A DNA stretch of 64,000 nucleotides from DATDAW01 sp036524675 (GTDB lineage Bacteria > Verrucomicrobiota > Verrucomicrobiia > Chthoniobacterales > DASVRZ01): the NCBI GenBank assembly GCA_036524675.1, contig DATDBU010000181.1:40040-104039 (forward strand), given 5' to 3'. The notes below the pieces were generated by a model, which worked only from the letters and a program-made list of their open reading frames with translations, ran no database searches and had not been told where the DNA came from. Shown in pieces: positions 17,304-25,248 of this stretch. A program made the translations under genes and the position numbers. How positions within the stretch are numbered: position 1 is the first letter of the stretch; every line of letters starts with the position of its first letter.

Positions 17304-19271
17304 ATGAAGCTTGCCTTTACACAGCGTCGCGGCAAGCGGGAAGCCGCACCGCGCTGGCGACACCGAAAGGTGGAGGCGCCCGGGCTGCGCGCTGCCCCGT
17401 CGCTGACGGTCGCCACGTTGCATCCAGTCGTGCAGGCCAAGCTGAAAATCAGTGCGCCTAATGACCCATACGAACAGGAGGCCAATCGCATTGCGGACAT
17501 GGTGATGCGCTCGGATGGCGCGTCTCGCATTGCCCCATCGGCACCCCCGCCTGTCGTTCAACGGAAATGCGCCGCCTGCTCTAACGGCCATGGGCTTTGC
17601 CCCAAATGCGCCGAAGAGGAGCGCCTCCGAACCAAACTCTCCGCGGGCACAAACAATAAGTCGTTGCGACAGGCGGCGAATCCGACTTCCAATCAGGTCA
17701 AGGAAACGCCGGCGCCCTCGAGTGTAGACGCAGCACTGTCAATTACTGGAAGACCTCTGGACGCGACGCTGCGGCAGGATCTGGAACAGCGTTTCGGATA
17801 TGACTTCTCGGGGGTGCGCGTGCACTCGGGCGCGGCGGCTGCGCGATCGGCGCAGGCCGTGAACGCCCGTGCCTATACGGTGGGTCAAGACATAGTGTTC
17901 GGTGCAGGCCGGTTCGCACCAGCGACACCCGATGGGCGACAATTGTTAGCACACGAACTGACGCACGTCATTCAGCAGTCCAACGGCAGAAAGAAGCTGC
18001 AACGCAAAATCGATTTTGAGTTCGATCTCAACTGGGGCATCGAAGGGGCGTCGCCGCCAACCGGAAGCCGTGCTGCGGTCGATGCCATTGCCGATGAGAC
18101 CGTCCTAACCTCTCACGAACGACGAGGGCCTGCACCCGCCAGAGACCTGAAGGACGGATTCCAAGTCGTGATGGATGGCAACCGGATGGAGATCAATACG
18201 GCGCGGTTCGGAATTCGCCACGGTGGCCGTATGGAACTCACCAACACGATGACTAATATCCTCACGTTCGTGGACGATCTGAAAACGAGATGCGAAGCGG
18301 CAAGCCCAGTTACCGTGCCCACTCCGGCAGACCCACAACGACCGGGCGTGCCGCTTGGCAAGCCCCGCTTTTTCGATGCGCCATTTTCGGTGCCGCCCGG
18401 CCAACCCATGTTCCCACTTGGCGTCGGCAAGTATTTTCGCTCGACCTGCAGTGTCTCTGCCGCTCCTCAATGCACCATGGACGTGCCGCTCGCCGGGGTG
18501 AATCCTCTCGTGCGGGCAATCAAGAGCAGCAAGGGCCAGAGACCAGGCAGAGCGCTCACCGGACCGGACGCCCGGCGCGCAGGTGTTCGCTCCGACGCAC
18601 TCTTCCATGCCCAAAGCAAAGTGAATGCGAGCAGGCGCCGCCATATCAGGCTGGGAACGCCCCTGTCAAATGGGATGACAGTTACAAATACTAACTTCTC
18701 CGACAATCTAACCGGTTTTATGATTCTCCTGGTCTCCTATTTGCGGTCGAGCGTTGTCATTGATCCTCGAGACTTCGAGGTGTTCGCCAAGGCCTATCCG
18801 CCAATTGTCGTTCACACGCACTTCCGGGACCTGTTCCATCGCGCGCTGAACGCGGATGAACGGATGGTATTCACCGAGCTCTTCGGCGATCCCGCAGCGC
18901 GCACGAACCTATACGCCATGGCGACGTCCTCGCCGGCCAGCGCGGGTTCCAAAGACCTGTTCCCGCCCAAGGCGCAGGCAAAGCAGATTGCCGAGTTCGG
19001 TCATAAGATCACCTGGGACGAGTTCGTGAACAGCACGCTGGCCGACACCCCGATTCTCAGCGCAGCGGGCGTCGAAGCGTTGCCGACTCCGCTTGCGACG
19101 GCAACCGCAGGCCCCCAGGAAGCCGGACCTGAAGGCGCGCGCGTTCCCGGCGCAAAGCTTGAGATGCGCCGCATCGGATTCAACTGGGTGCCATCGAGCG
19201 CGTGGCGCGGTTTGACGGACCGGCTGTTCACTCTAGCCCGCACATTGAACGGGGAGACTGGGCCGCTTTAA
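17304..19271 (+). CDS. eCIS-core (DUF4157) effector 2, unknown C-terminal domain
   Basis: This is a 655-residue protein. The leader (1-75) is nearly the same as in effector 1, including SLTVATLHPVVQAKLKI and NDPYEQEANRIADMVM. A zinc-ribbon-like VQRKCAACSNGHGLCPKCAE follows at about 90-110. The eCIS core is at about 145-230 with LEQRFGYDFSGVRVHSGAAA and HELTH at 217-221, followed by LQRKIDF. The remaining 420 residues are not recognised. They start with NWGIEGASPPTG, include a hydrophobic segment GFMILLVSYL, and end in a helical RGLTDRLFTLARTL. No secretion signal is present, as expected for a cargo loaded in the cytoplasm. A toxin or enzyme role for the tail is possible but unproven. Confidence 0.78.
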   Translation: MKLAFTQRRGKREAAPRWRHRKVEAPGLRAAPSLTVATLHPVVQAKLKISAPNDPYEQEANRIADMVMRSDGASRIAPSAPPPVVQRKCAACSNGHGLCPKCAEEERLRTKLSAGTNNKSLRQAANPTSNQVKETPAPSSVDAALSITGRPLDATLRQDLEQRFGYDFSGVRVHSGAAAARSAQAVNARAYTVGQDIVFGAGRFAPATPDGRQLLAHELTHVIQQSNGRKKLQRKIDFEFDLNWGIEGASPPTGSRAAVDAIADETVLTSHERRGPAPARDLKDGFQVVMDGNRMEINTARFGIRHGGRMELTNTMTNILTFVDDLKTRCEAASPVTVPTPADPQRPGVPLGKPRFFDAPFSVPPGQPMFPLGVGKYFRSTCSVSAAPQCTMDVPLAGVNPLVRAIKSSKGQRPGRALTGPDARRAGVRSDALFHAQSKVNASRRRHIRLGTPLSNGMTVTNTNFSDNLTGFMILLVSYLRSSVVIDPRDFEVFAKAYPPIVVHTHFRDLFHRALNADERMVFTELFGDPAARTNLYAMATSSPASAGSKDLFPPKAQAKQIAEFGHKITWDEFVNSTLADTPILSAAGVEALPTPLATATAGPQEAGPEGARVPGAKLEMRRIGFNWVPSSAWRGLTDRLFTLARTLNGETGPL

Positions 19272-19296
19272 GATAACGTTTAAAGCGCAACGCGGC

Positions 19297-19316
19297 GGTC
19301 GCAGACCGCCGCTACA
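19297..19316. repeat. Short dispersed palindromic repeat, copy 2
   Basis: The core GCAGACCGCCGCTACA follows GCGGCGGTC, giving the palindrome GCGGTC-GCA-GACCGC. It matches the repeat in the 1301-1400 gap. It lies 25 bases after the effector 2 stop and could act as a weak hairpin terminator or a REP-like element. Confidence 0.5.
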
Positions 19317-19399
19317 AATGAGCAGGAAAACGGCAACCTATTGCCTTAAGCAGCCCTCGCATTGGAACTTCAACCAAGCGACTAACACACGCACAGAAT

Positions 19400-20398
19400 A
19401 TGTCCCTAGAAAACTATGGAATCCTGAAAGGCCGCCCCATTGCCCAACGGCTAGGGGCCGGAGTTTCACCCCACTATCAAGTGCATCTGGTCGATGACGA
19501 TGACGACTACCGCATCGCGATCAATGTGAAGTCGAAAAAGTCACCTTCGGAACTTCTCTACCTGATTGTCGAGAACTACACGCATCCCCTCGTCGATGAA
19601 TTGAAGGATCTGCCGGCCGGTTTCACCCGAATCCAGAGTAAGCCGGGAGGCCTGGCGCTGGACTATATTCGTGCCAATCTTTTCCGACCGCAGCTGATGG
19701 TGCCGCTGCCTTTTGAGGTTCCTGGACCTAACAACGATTTGAATGAGAAGATCGACTTTCACGTCCAGCGGGCATTGGCCGAGGAAGATGCGATGATCTA
19801 TGCCTTCGGCGAACGCTGGGGACCGGAGCCCATTACCCGGGATAAGTATTTCGGTTTTAAGCCCGGCAACGGCATTCACGATATTCACATGAATCAGGGC
19901 AACGTCCCGGAATTCAAGAAGGACGACGGCGCCTGGCAGGACGGCGGGCTGTTGATCCATCTGCCCTCCGAAGACCGCTGGGTGGCAGTGTTTTTGGCTT
20001 TTCAGTCCCAGTGCTGGCATACGGACGACGTCACGGGTCATTGCATCGGCGAACCCGAACAACCCGCGGAAGACAAGAGCGTCATGATCATCGCCGCCAC
20101 CGTAAACCCCGCCGGAGACGACCCCGGAAGGGAGCGGGTCCTGCTGTTGAATACTCTCGCAACCGCCGTAAACCTCGACGGCTGGGCTCTGGCAGACAAA
20201 AACAAAGTGCGTCACCCGCTGGCTGGCGTCAGGCTGGGGCCTGGCTCCGTCGCGGAGCTAACCCTGCCCGGCACCACGATCCAGTTGAGCAATCAGGGCG
20301 GAATCATAACGCTCTTAAACCGCCAGGGACTCAAAGTTCATGGCGTGCAGTACACCAAGGAGGACGTCTCCGAGCAGGGGCGGACGATTGTGTTTTAA
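19400..20398 (+). CDS. DUF2278 (YukJ-like) protein with C-terminal lamin-tail domain
   Basis: This 332-residue protein has residues 1-220 matching the YukJ/DUF2278 family: MSLENYGILKGRP, the HYQVHLVDDDDDYRIAINVK strand, the long middle with PLPFEVPGPNNDLNEKI, and the conserved GIHDIHMNQGN motif. Residues about 225-332 are a lamin-tail (LTD) immunoglobulin-like domain (VLLLNTLATAVNLDGWALAD, TIQLSNQGGIITLLN). The DUF2278 activity is unknown to me. The HDxH plus N and Q cluster could be a catalytic site. It has no eCIS core or leader yet sits between effector genes 2 and 3 on the same strand, so it may be a partner, immunity factor or separately loaded cargo. Confidence 0.75.
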   Translation: MSLENYGILKGRPIAQRLGAGVSPHYQVHLVDDDDDYRIAINVKSKKSPSELLYLIVENYTHPLVDELKDLPAGFTRIQSKPGGLALDYIRANLFRPQLMVPLPFEVPGPNNDLNEKIDFHVQRALAEEDAMIYAFGERWGPEPITRDKYFGFKPGNGIHDIHMNQGNVPEFKKDDGAWQDGGLLIHLPSEDRWVAVFLAFQSQCWHTDDVTGHCIGEPEQPAEDKSVMIIAATVNPAGDDPGRERVLLLNTLATAVNLDGWALADKNKVRHPLAGVRLGPGSVAELTLPGTTIQLSNQGGIITLLNRQGLKVHGVQYTKEDVSEQGRTIVF

Positions 20399-20450
20399 AT
20401 GGCGGATTTGACTGCCGCCGTCCGCGGTTCGGAACCATTCAACTTCCGTC

Positions 20451-22196
20451 ATGACATTCGCGACGCTGCAAAACTCGGGCCGCACGAAACGGTTGCCCAA
20501 CGCGAAAAAGCACACTCCGCGACTTTCAGCGCAGGCGACCGAGGTCGAATTCCCGATCATACAGGCGAAGCTGAGAATTGGTGCGCCCAACGATCGATAC
20601 GAACAGGAGGCCGACCGGGTCGCCGAACAGGTCATGCGGATGCCTGATTCAGAACCAGAAGCGACCTTCCCCTCGGCTCATCCCGCGAGCCCGCCAAGGG
20701 TGCAGCGCAAATGCACCGCGTGCAGCGTCAGCGGCAAGCTCTGCCCAGACTGCGAAAAGGAGTTACAGCGCCAGCCCGACGACAAGCAGGAAGAGGAGAG
20801 TGAAATCCATCCGGTTCGGACGATCGCCACGGACGAAGACCTGCTCCTGGCTGCCAAGGCCGATAGCCCGTCGCGAGTGCCTATGCGCACTGAAACGGTG
20901 GACGGGATCGCTGCTCTGCGAGGCGGAGGCCGGCCCCTGCCCCCGGAGGAGAGGAATTTCATGGAGCTCCGTTTCGGACGGGACTTCGGCAACGTCCGGA
21001 TTCATACGGGACCCCGAGCGGAATCGCTCGCGCGCCAAATACGTGCCCAGGCGTTCACGCTGGGTGATGACATCGCCTTTGGCGCGGGCCGTTTTCAGCC
21101 CGAACAAGAGACTGGCCGCCGGTTGCTCGCCCACGAACTTACGCACACCATCCAACAGTCCGGTGCGGCGGCTCGGCTGGGTGGGCAGCGGCTGATCCAG
21201 CGCGCCGTTTGCGAAAACGTCCCGCCCCCATCAGGCATGACGTGCCTACCGGGGCTTGTTTCATCGGGTGCTCCCACAGTGGAGACCATTCAGTTCGGGT
21301 TGAACGGCTCGACCCTATCTCCTACCGATGAGTCAACGCTCGAAAGTTTCCTCCAGCGCTGGCACAATGCAGGCGCGACCGATCCCGTCCGGGTTGACGG
21401 TTTCGCTAGTTGCGACGGCAAAGCCGATGCAAACTGGATGCTCTCTTGCGCACGGGCTGATGCCGTCGCCGCCGTGCTCATCGCGCCTCCCTCGGGCACC
21501 CGAGGCGTGCCTCCCGCAATGCTGGAAGTTTTCGCAAATGGTGAAACGGACCAGTTCTCGACGAACAGGGTCGTAACTATCAGCACGAACACTCCCCTCG
21601 GGCCGCCCGTGTCTCGCGAGCCCTCGATTCTCTCCTGGTCCACCCACAGTAGCTCGGGAACTACCGCGGCGGACAATTGTTGCACTCTCTGTCCCCAGAA
21701 CGTCGGTGTCGGCGCCGTGGCAGGATGGCTCGGCAATGGCATCGAGCATCAGGCGCTCATCCTGGACCATGATCCAGCCTACAGTTATGATGTGAAGCGG
21801 ACCATGGACCATCGGGTTTGGCAGCGGAGAACCGTTTTCGGCGTAGGATTCTGGGCGAACATCGCAAGCCAGCCGGCAGGTACCCCGGATGACTCCCACG
21901 ATCAGGATGAATGCCTGACGCCAGTCCTTCCTGTTGCAGGCAACCCCTACGTCTATGTTTGGGACGGTCCCGGCTTCATGCCGCCTTCTCCGGGTGACAC
22001 CTCCACCGATTATGTGAACATCACGAACTTTACTGAGTTCGTGCGGATCACCCGCCCGGATGGCACCACCTACGATGATCCATTGACGCACGATTGGCAC
22101 ACGAAGACATGGATTTCGAGAGCCGGCGCCGTTTGGTCTGTGGATGTCGTCCAGAGCAGCATTGGCACAGGCCATCTCGGGAGTCTCAATCCATGA
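20451..22196 (+). CDS. eCIS-core (DUF4157) effector 3 with OmpA-like domain
   Basis: This is a 581-residue protein. The leader includes PIIQAKLRIGAPNDRYEQEA. Then come a VQRKCTACSVSGKLCPDCEK zinc-ribbon-like segment, LQRQ and an acidic linker. The eCIS core is at about 160-240 with MELRFGRDFGNVRIHTGPRA and HELTH at 228-232, then LIQRAV. Residues about 275-380 fit an OmpA C-terminal-like fold (IQFGLNGSTLSPTDESTLES, VDGFASCDGKADANWMLS, CARADAVAAVL), the kind that binds peptidoglycan. The last 200 residues, with several cysteines (NCCTLCPQ) and an Asp-rich segment, are not recognised. The OmpA-like part could target or hold the cargo at the wall of the victim or producer. Confidence 0.78.
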   Translation: MTFATLQNSGRTKRLPNAKKHTPRLSAQATEVEFPIIQAKLRIGAPNDRYEQEADRVAEQVMRMPDSEPEATFPSAHPASPPRVQRKCTACSVSGKLCPDCEKELQRQPDDKQEEESEIHPVRTIATDEDLLLAAKADSPSRVPMRTETVDGIAALRGGGRPLPPEERNFMELRFGRDFGNVRIHTGPRAESLARQIRAQAFTLGDDIAFGAGRFQPEQETGRRLLAHELTHTIQQSGAAARLGGQRLIQRAVCENVPPPSGMTCLPGLVSSGAPTVETIQFGLNGSTLSPTDESTLESFLQRWHNAGATDPVRVDGFASCDGKADANWMLSCARADAVAAVLIAPPSGTRGVPPAMLEVFANGETDQFSTNRVVTISTNTPLGPPVSREPSILSWSTHSSSGTTAADNCCTLCPQNVGVGAVAGWLGNGIEHQALILDHDPAYSYDVKRTMDHRVWQRRTVFGVGFWANIASQPAGTPDDSHDQDECLTPVLPVAGNPYVYVWDGPGFMPPSPGDTSTDYVNITNFTEFVRITRPDGTTYDDPLTHDWHTKTWISRAGAVWSVDVVQSSIGTGHLGSLNP

Positions 22197-22269
22197 CTTA
22201 CGTTCGTCCGTGTTGAGCAAAAACACTGAAACATCACGGTGGCACTCGCGACCAACCAATTCGTCCGAG

Positions 22270-24129
22270 ATGAAACTGGCGATGAAACTCACCTCCCTTC
22301 AGAAATCGAAATGTCGCAAGCCCCGGTGCGCAGCCGCAAAGCGCAAGCCACGGCGCCCGGCAAGTGGCCCGGCGCTCTCGCACCCGATCGTTCAGGCCAA
22401 GCTCCGCATCGGCGCCTCAAACGATCGATTCGAACAGGAGGCAGATCGCATGGCGGACGCCGTCATGAAAACTCCAAAGCCCGTGAGCGACTCCGCCCCT
22501 GCCTTTGAAGCCAGCTCCGCTTGCGGCACGGTCCAACGCAAGTGTGCAGCTTGTTCCAGCGCTGGTGGCCTCTGCCCGGAGTGTGCCGAGGAGGAGAAAG
22601 TACGGCGGCAGCCAAACGAGGAGGAAGAGGAAGAAGAGGAGGAACTGCAAGCCAAGGCGGCGCCCGGAAAAGCACCCCGACTGGACCCGAGCGCCGAGGC
22701 GCAAATCCACGCTCTCCGCGGCTGCGGCCAGCCCTTGCCTCAATCTGAGCGCCTTTTCTTTGAGCCACGCTTCAGGACCGACTTCTCCCAGGTTCGCCTG
22801 CACATAGGTGCGGCCGCGTCTGCCGCCGCGAGGGCAGTGAGCGCTCGGGCCTTTGCTACAGGCAGCGATATCGCCTTTGCGCATGGCCAGTACGCGCCGG
22901 AGACATCGTTGGGTCGGCGGCTGCTCGCCCACGAACTGGCACACGTCGTACAGCAACGGAGGAGCCGTCACTCCCTCGGCGGGCACACGCTCCAGCGCCA
23001 GGAGCCGACCCCAACCCAAACTCCACTGCAAAAGCTGGATGCCGATTTGGCTTCGTCATGGACGCTCGATTCCACACTGCTTAGCGACCTTGCCGCGCTT
23101 TCCAGCGCCGAGAGAGCTGTCGTCCTTACGGGAACCAAATACCGCGACCAGCTCATCGAGCGCCTGGACACAGACGACCTCCGGACCGCCCTGACGACTC
23201 TCGACGCGGATTACATGACGTGGCGCGACTGGCTCACGGCGGCCGGTGTCACGCTCTTCAGCGTGGTTCCGGTTCCCGAATTTTTGCGGAGTACTCCGGA
23301 CGGCACTCTGGATGTCGAGCTCGAGAAACGCATGATGAACATGTGTCGCTACCTGATCCTCAACGAAGGAGTGACGGACAATATCAGGTTGGACCAGGGT
23401 GCTCGCTCGAAGAAGCAAGCACACATCAAGAGCACGACCTATCACATCATCAAAGGACGTGTGACTCTCAAGGACCTCCAGGCGCTGCTTGCACCAGCGA
23501 CCAAGCCAAAACAGAAACCGAAGACTCATACCGCACAGCCCGGTGATTCCCTCTCCCTTATTGCGGGTTATCCCAACCCTGGCTGGCAGGACCGCCTCGC
23601 ACAACTGATCGCGGCCAATCCGGACCTCCCAAATATTAAGAACCGGACACCGGACGATCCCCGCTACGGATGGCTGGACATCGGTGACGTTATCACCATC
23701 CCGTGGGAGGCGGGCGGCGAGGAGAATGTTCCCGATCCGACAGCTCCGCTCGAAGTTCGCGATCTGGATAACAATCTGTGGTACGTCGCGGGCTGGGCCC
23801 AGGAGGAAACAAACGCCCAGGCCCGCAAGAACCGTGGCCTCAAGCCGGGAGAAGATCCCTCTCTGGCCTATGAAGGATATGGCATCAGTGAAAAGGAGCG
23901 TTTGCCGAACTCGCTAGATCCGACGCACCCTCCCATATCGGAACACGTCTTCGGCCTGGCCATGGATGTGCGGATTCCCTGGAGCGAAAAAACCTGGAGA
24001 GGAAATCCCGATTTCTGGGCCGACAGCGTGGCGGAAACGATCAAAAGCTTCCAGCTGCAGCGTCCCATCGACGCGAGCAATCCCTACGGTCCCTCCGAGG
24101 CGGAGCCCTGGCACTTCGAGAAATTGTGA
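22270..24129 (+). CDS. eCIS-core (DUF4157) effector 4: LysM plus M15 (VanY-like) peptidase
   Basis: The ATG at 22270 (MKLAMKL) is preferred to the in-frame start inside the previous gene and gives 619 residues. Order: leader with HPIVQAKLRIGASNDRFEQE, zinc-ribbon-like VQRKCAACSSAGGLCPECAE, a run of about nine glutamates, then the eCIS core with HELAH at 221-225 and LQRQ. An unassigned helical part follows, then a LysM module (about 418-480, AQPGDSLSLIAGYPN). Last is an M15 D-Ala-D-Ala carboxypeptidase-like end with SEHVFGLAMD (H559, D566) and EPWHFE (H615), the three zinc ligands of VanY-type enzymes. This strongly suggests a peptidoglycan-degrading effector. A segment before the LysM (NIRLDQGARSKKQAH) might be the other half of the M15 fold. 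Confidence 0.85.
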   Translation: MKLAMKLTSLQKSKCRKPRCAAAKRKPRRPASGPALSHPIVQAKLRIGASNDRFEQEADRMADAVMKTPKPVSDSAPAFEASSACGTVQRKCAACSSAGGLCPECAEEEKVRRQPNEEEEEEEEELQAKAAPGKAPRLDPSAEAQIHALRGCGQPLPQSERLFFEPRFRTDFSQVRLHIGAAASAAARAVSARAFATGSDIAFAHGQYAPETSLGRRLLAHELAHVVQQRRSRHSLGGHTLQRQEPTPTQTPLQKLDADLASSWTLDSTLLSDLAALSSAERAVVLTGTKYRDQLIERLDTDDLRTALTTLDADYMTWRDWLTAAGVTLFSVVPVPEFLRSTPDGTLDVELEKRMMNMCRYLILNEGVTDNIRLDQGARSKKQAHIKSTTYHIIKGRVTLKDLQALLAPATKPKQKPKTHTAQPGDSLSLIAGYPNPGWQDRLAQLIAANPDLPNIKNRTPDDPRYGWLDIGDVITIPWEAGGEENVPDPTAPLEVRDLDNNLWYVAGWAQEETNAQARKNRGLKPGEDPSLAYEGYGISEKERLPNSLDPTHPPISEHVFGLAMDVRIPWSEKTWRGNPDFWADSVAETIKSFQLQRPIDASNPYGPSEAEPWHFEKL

Positions 24130-24243
24130 ACCGCTTCGCGACCAAAGCTGTCGTACCGTTTAGGGCGTTCGATGCATCAATCGGCGGACAGCATTGCTCA
24201 GTAGTCCGGATCCAGGAACCGGCACAAATTAACTGAAATTAGG

Positions 24244-25248
24244 ATGCAGGTAACGAGACAACTCGACGGCCCGCGTAAGGTTCCGGTCTACACGATCCGG
24301 CGAAAGGGGACGACTTCCACTGCCCGGTCGTTGCCATCGACCGTGAGTGCTGCGGTCATGCATCCGGCCGTCCACGCCCGGCTGCGAATCGGTGACCGTC
24401 ACGATCCTCACGAACAAGAGGCCGACCGTGTCGCCGATGCGGTCATGCGGATGCCGCGACGCGGCGCTGGCATTCCGGCGAGTTCACGGACACTGCCGAA
24501 CGCGACCGCCAGCAGAGCGGGCGACAGGATTCAGTCCCTTCACGGCCGAGGCCAGCCGCTCCCTCAACCCTTGGGGGATTTCTTCAGCCCGAGGTTTGGC
24601 CAGGACTTCAGCCACGTTCGCATCCACACCGACGAAGATGCGGTAGACCTGGCGGAAGCGATTCAAGCGCGGGCTTTTGCCGTCGGACCGGACATTGTCT
24701 TCGGCGCGGGCGAGTTCGCGCCCGGCACTAGCAGTGGGCGAAAACTCATGGCTCACGAATTGGCCCACGTCGTGCAGCATGATGACGGCACGGCCCAATC
24801 TTCCCCGGAGTTGATCCAGCGGCAGCCCAAGACAGATACCCCTGAGTTCCCGGATTTTCCTAATCTCGCATTGAAGCTTGAGGACGACATCGGCCAGAAC
24901 TTGTTTGATTACGGACACCACTTTTACCGGCTCGCGACGCTCTATCCGGATCGGCCCGAACTCTTGCAAGAAGCCTTCGGCCGGTACGCCCTGGGCGCGA
25001 ACGTGCTCGAGACTGGCTTCCGGTTCCTCGGGCTCGATCGAACCATGGCGAGCCGTTTCGCCCTCGGATCAGGCATCCTTTTCAAAGGCCTCACCTTCGC
25101 GACGAAAGGTGAAGTCGTGCTCGATTTTCAATTCGATATCGGCCACGGACTGAAGCTCGAGACGAATTTCAATCTGGGTGTGAACCCCGACGACGTCACC
25201 CAGGTCCGGAAGGCTGATGTGGGGATTGGAGTCGTCGGACATTTTTGA
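24244..25248 (+). CDS. eCIS-core (DUF4157) effector 5, short unknown tail
   Basis: This 334-residue protein is the smallest of the set. The leader (HPAVHARLRIGDRHDPHEQE) is followed directly by the core (RFGQDFSHVRIHTDEDAVDL). The CxxC module and the acidic linker are missing. The HExxH is HELAH at 171-175, then LIQRQ. The final 130 residues begin PEFPDFPNLALKLEDDIGQN, are helical to about 275, and end in alternating strands (VLDFQFDIGHGLKLETNF) finishing with VGHF. The end resembles a short beta-hairpin from an outer-membrane barrel, but this is weak. The next gene overlaps its stop by four bases, so the two are likely translated together and may act as a pair. Confidence 0.76.
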   Translation: MQVTRQLDGPRKVPVYTIRRKGTTSTARSLPSTVSAAVMHPAVHARLRIGDRHDPHEQEADRVADAVMRMPRRGAGIPASSRTLPNATASRAGDRIQSLHGRGQPLPQPLGDFFSPRFGQDFSHVRIHTDEDAVDLAEAIQARAFAVGPDIVFGAGEFAPGTSSGRKLMAHELAHVVQHDDGTAQSSPELIQRQPKTDTPEFPDFPNLALKLEDDIGQNLFDYGHHFYRLATLYPDRPELLQEAFGRYALGANVLETGFRFLGLDRTMASRFALGSGILFKGLTFATKGEVVLDFQFDIGHGLKLETNFNLGVNPDDVTQVRKADVGIGVVGHF

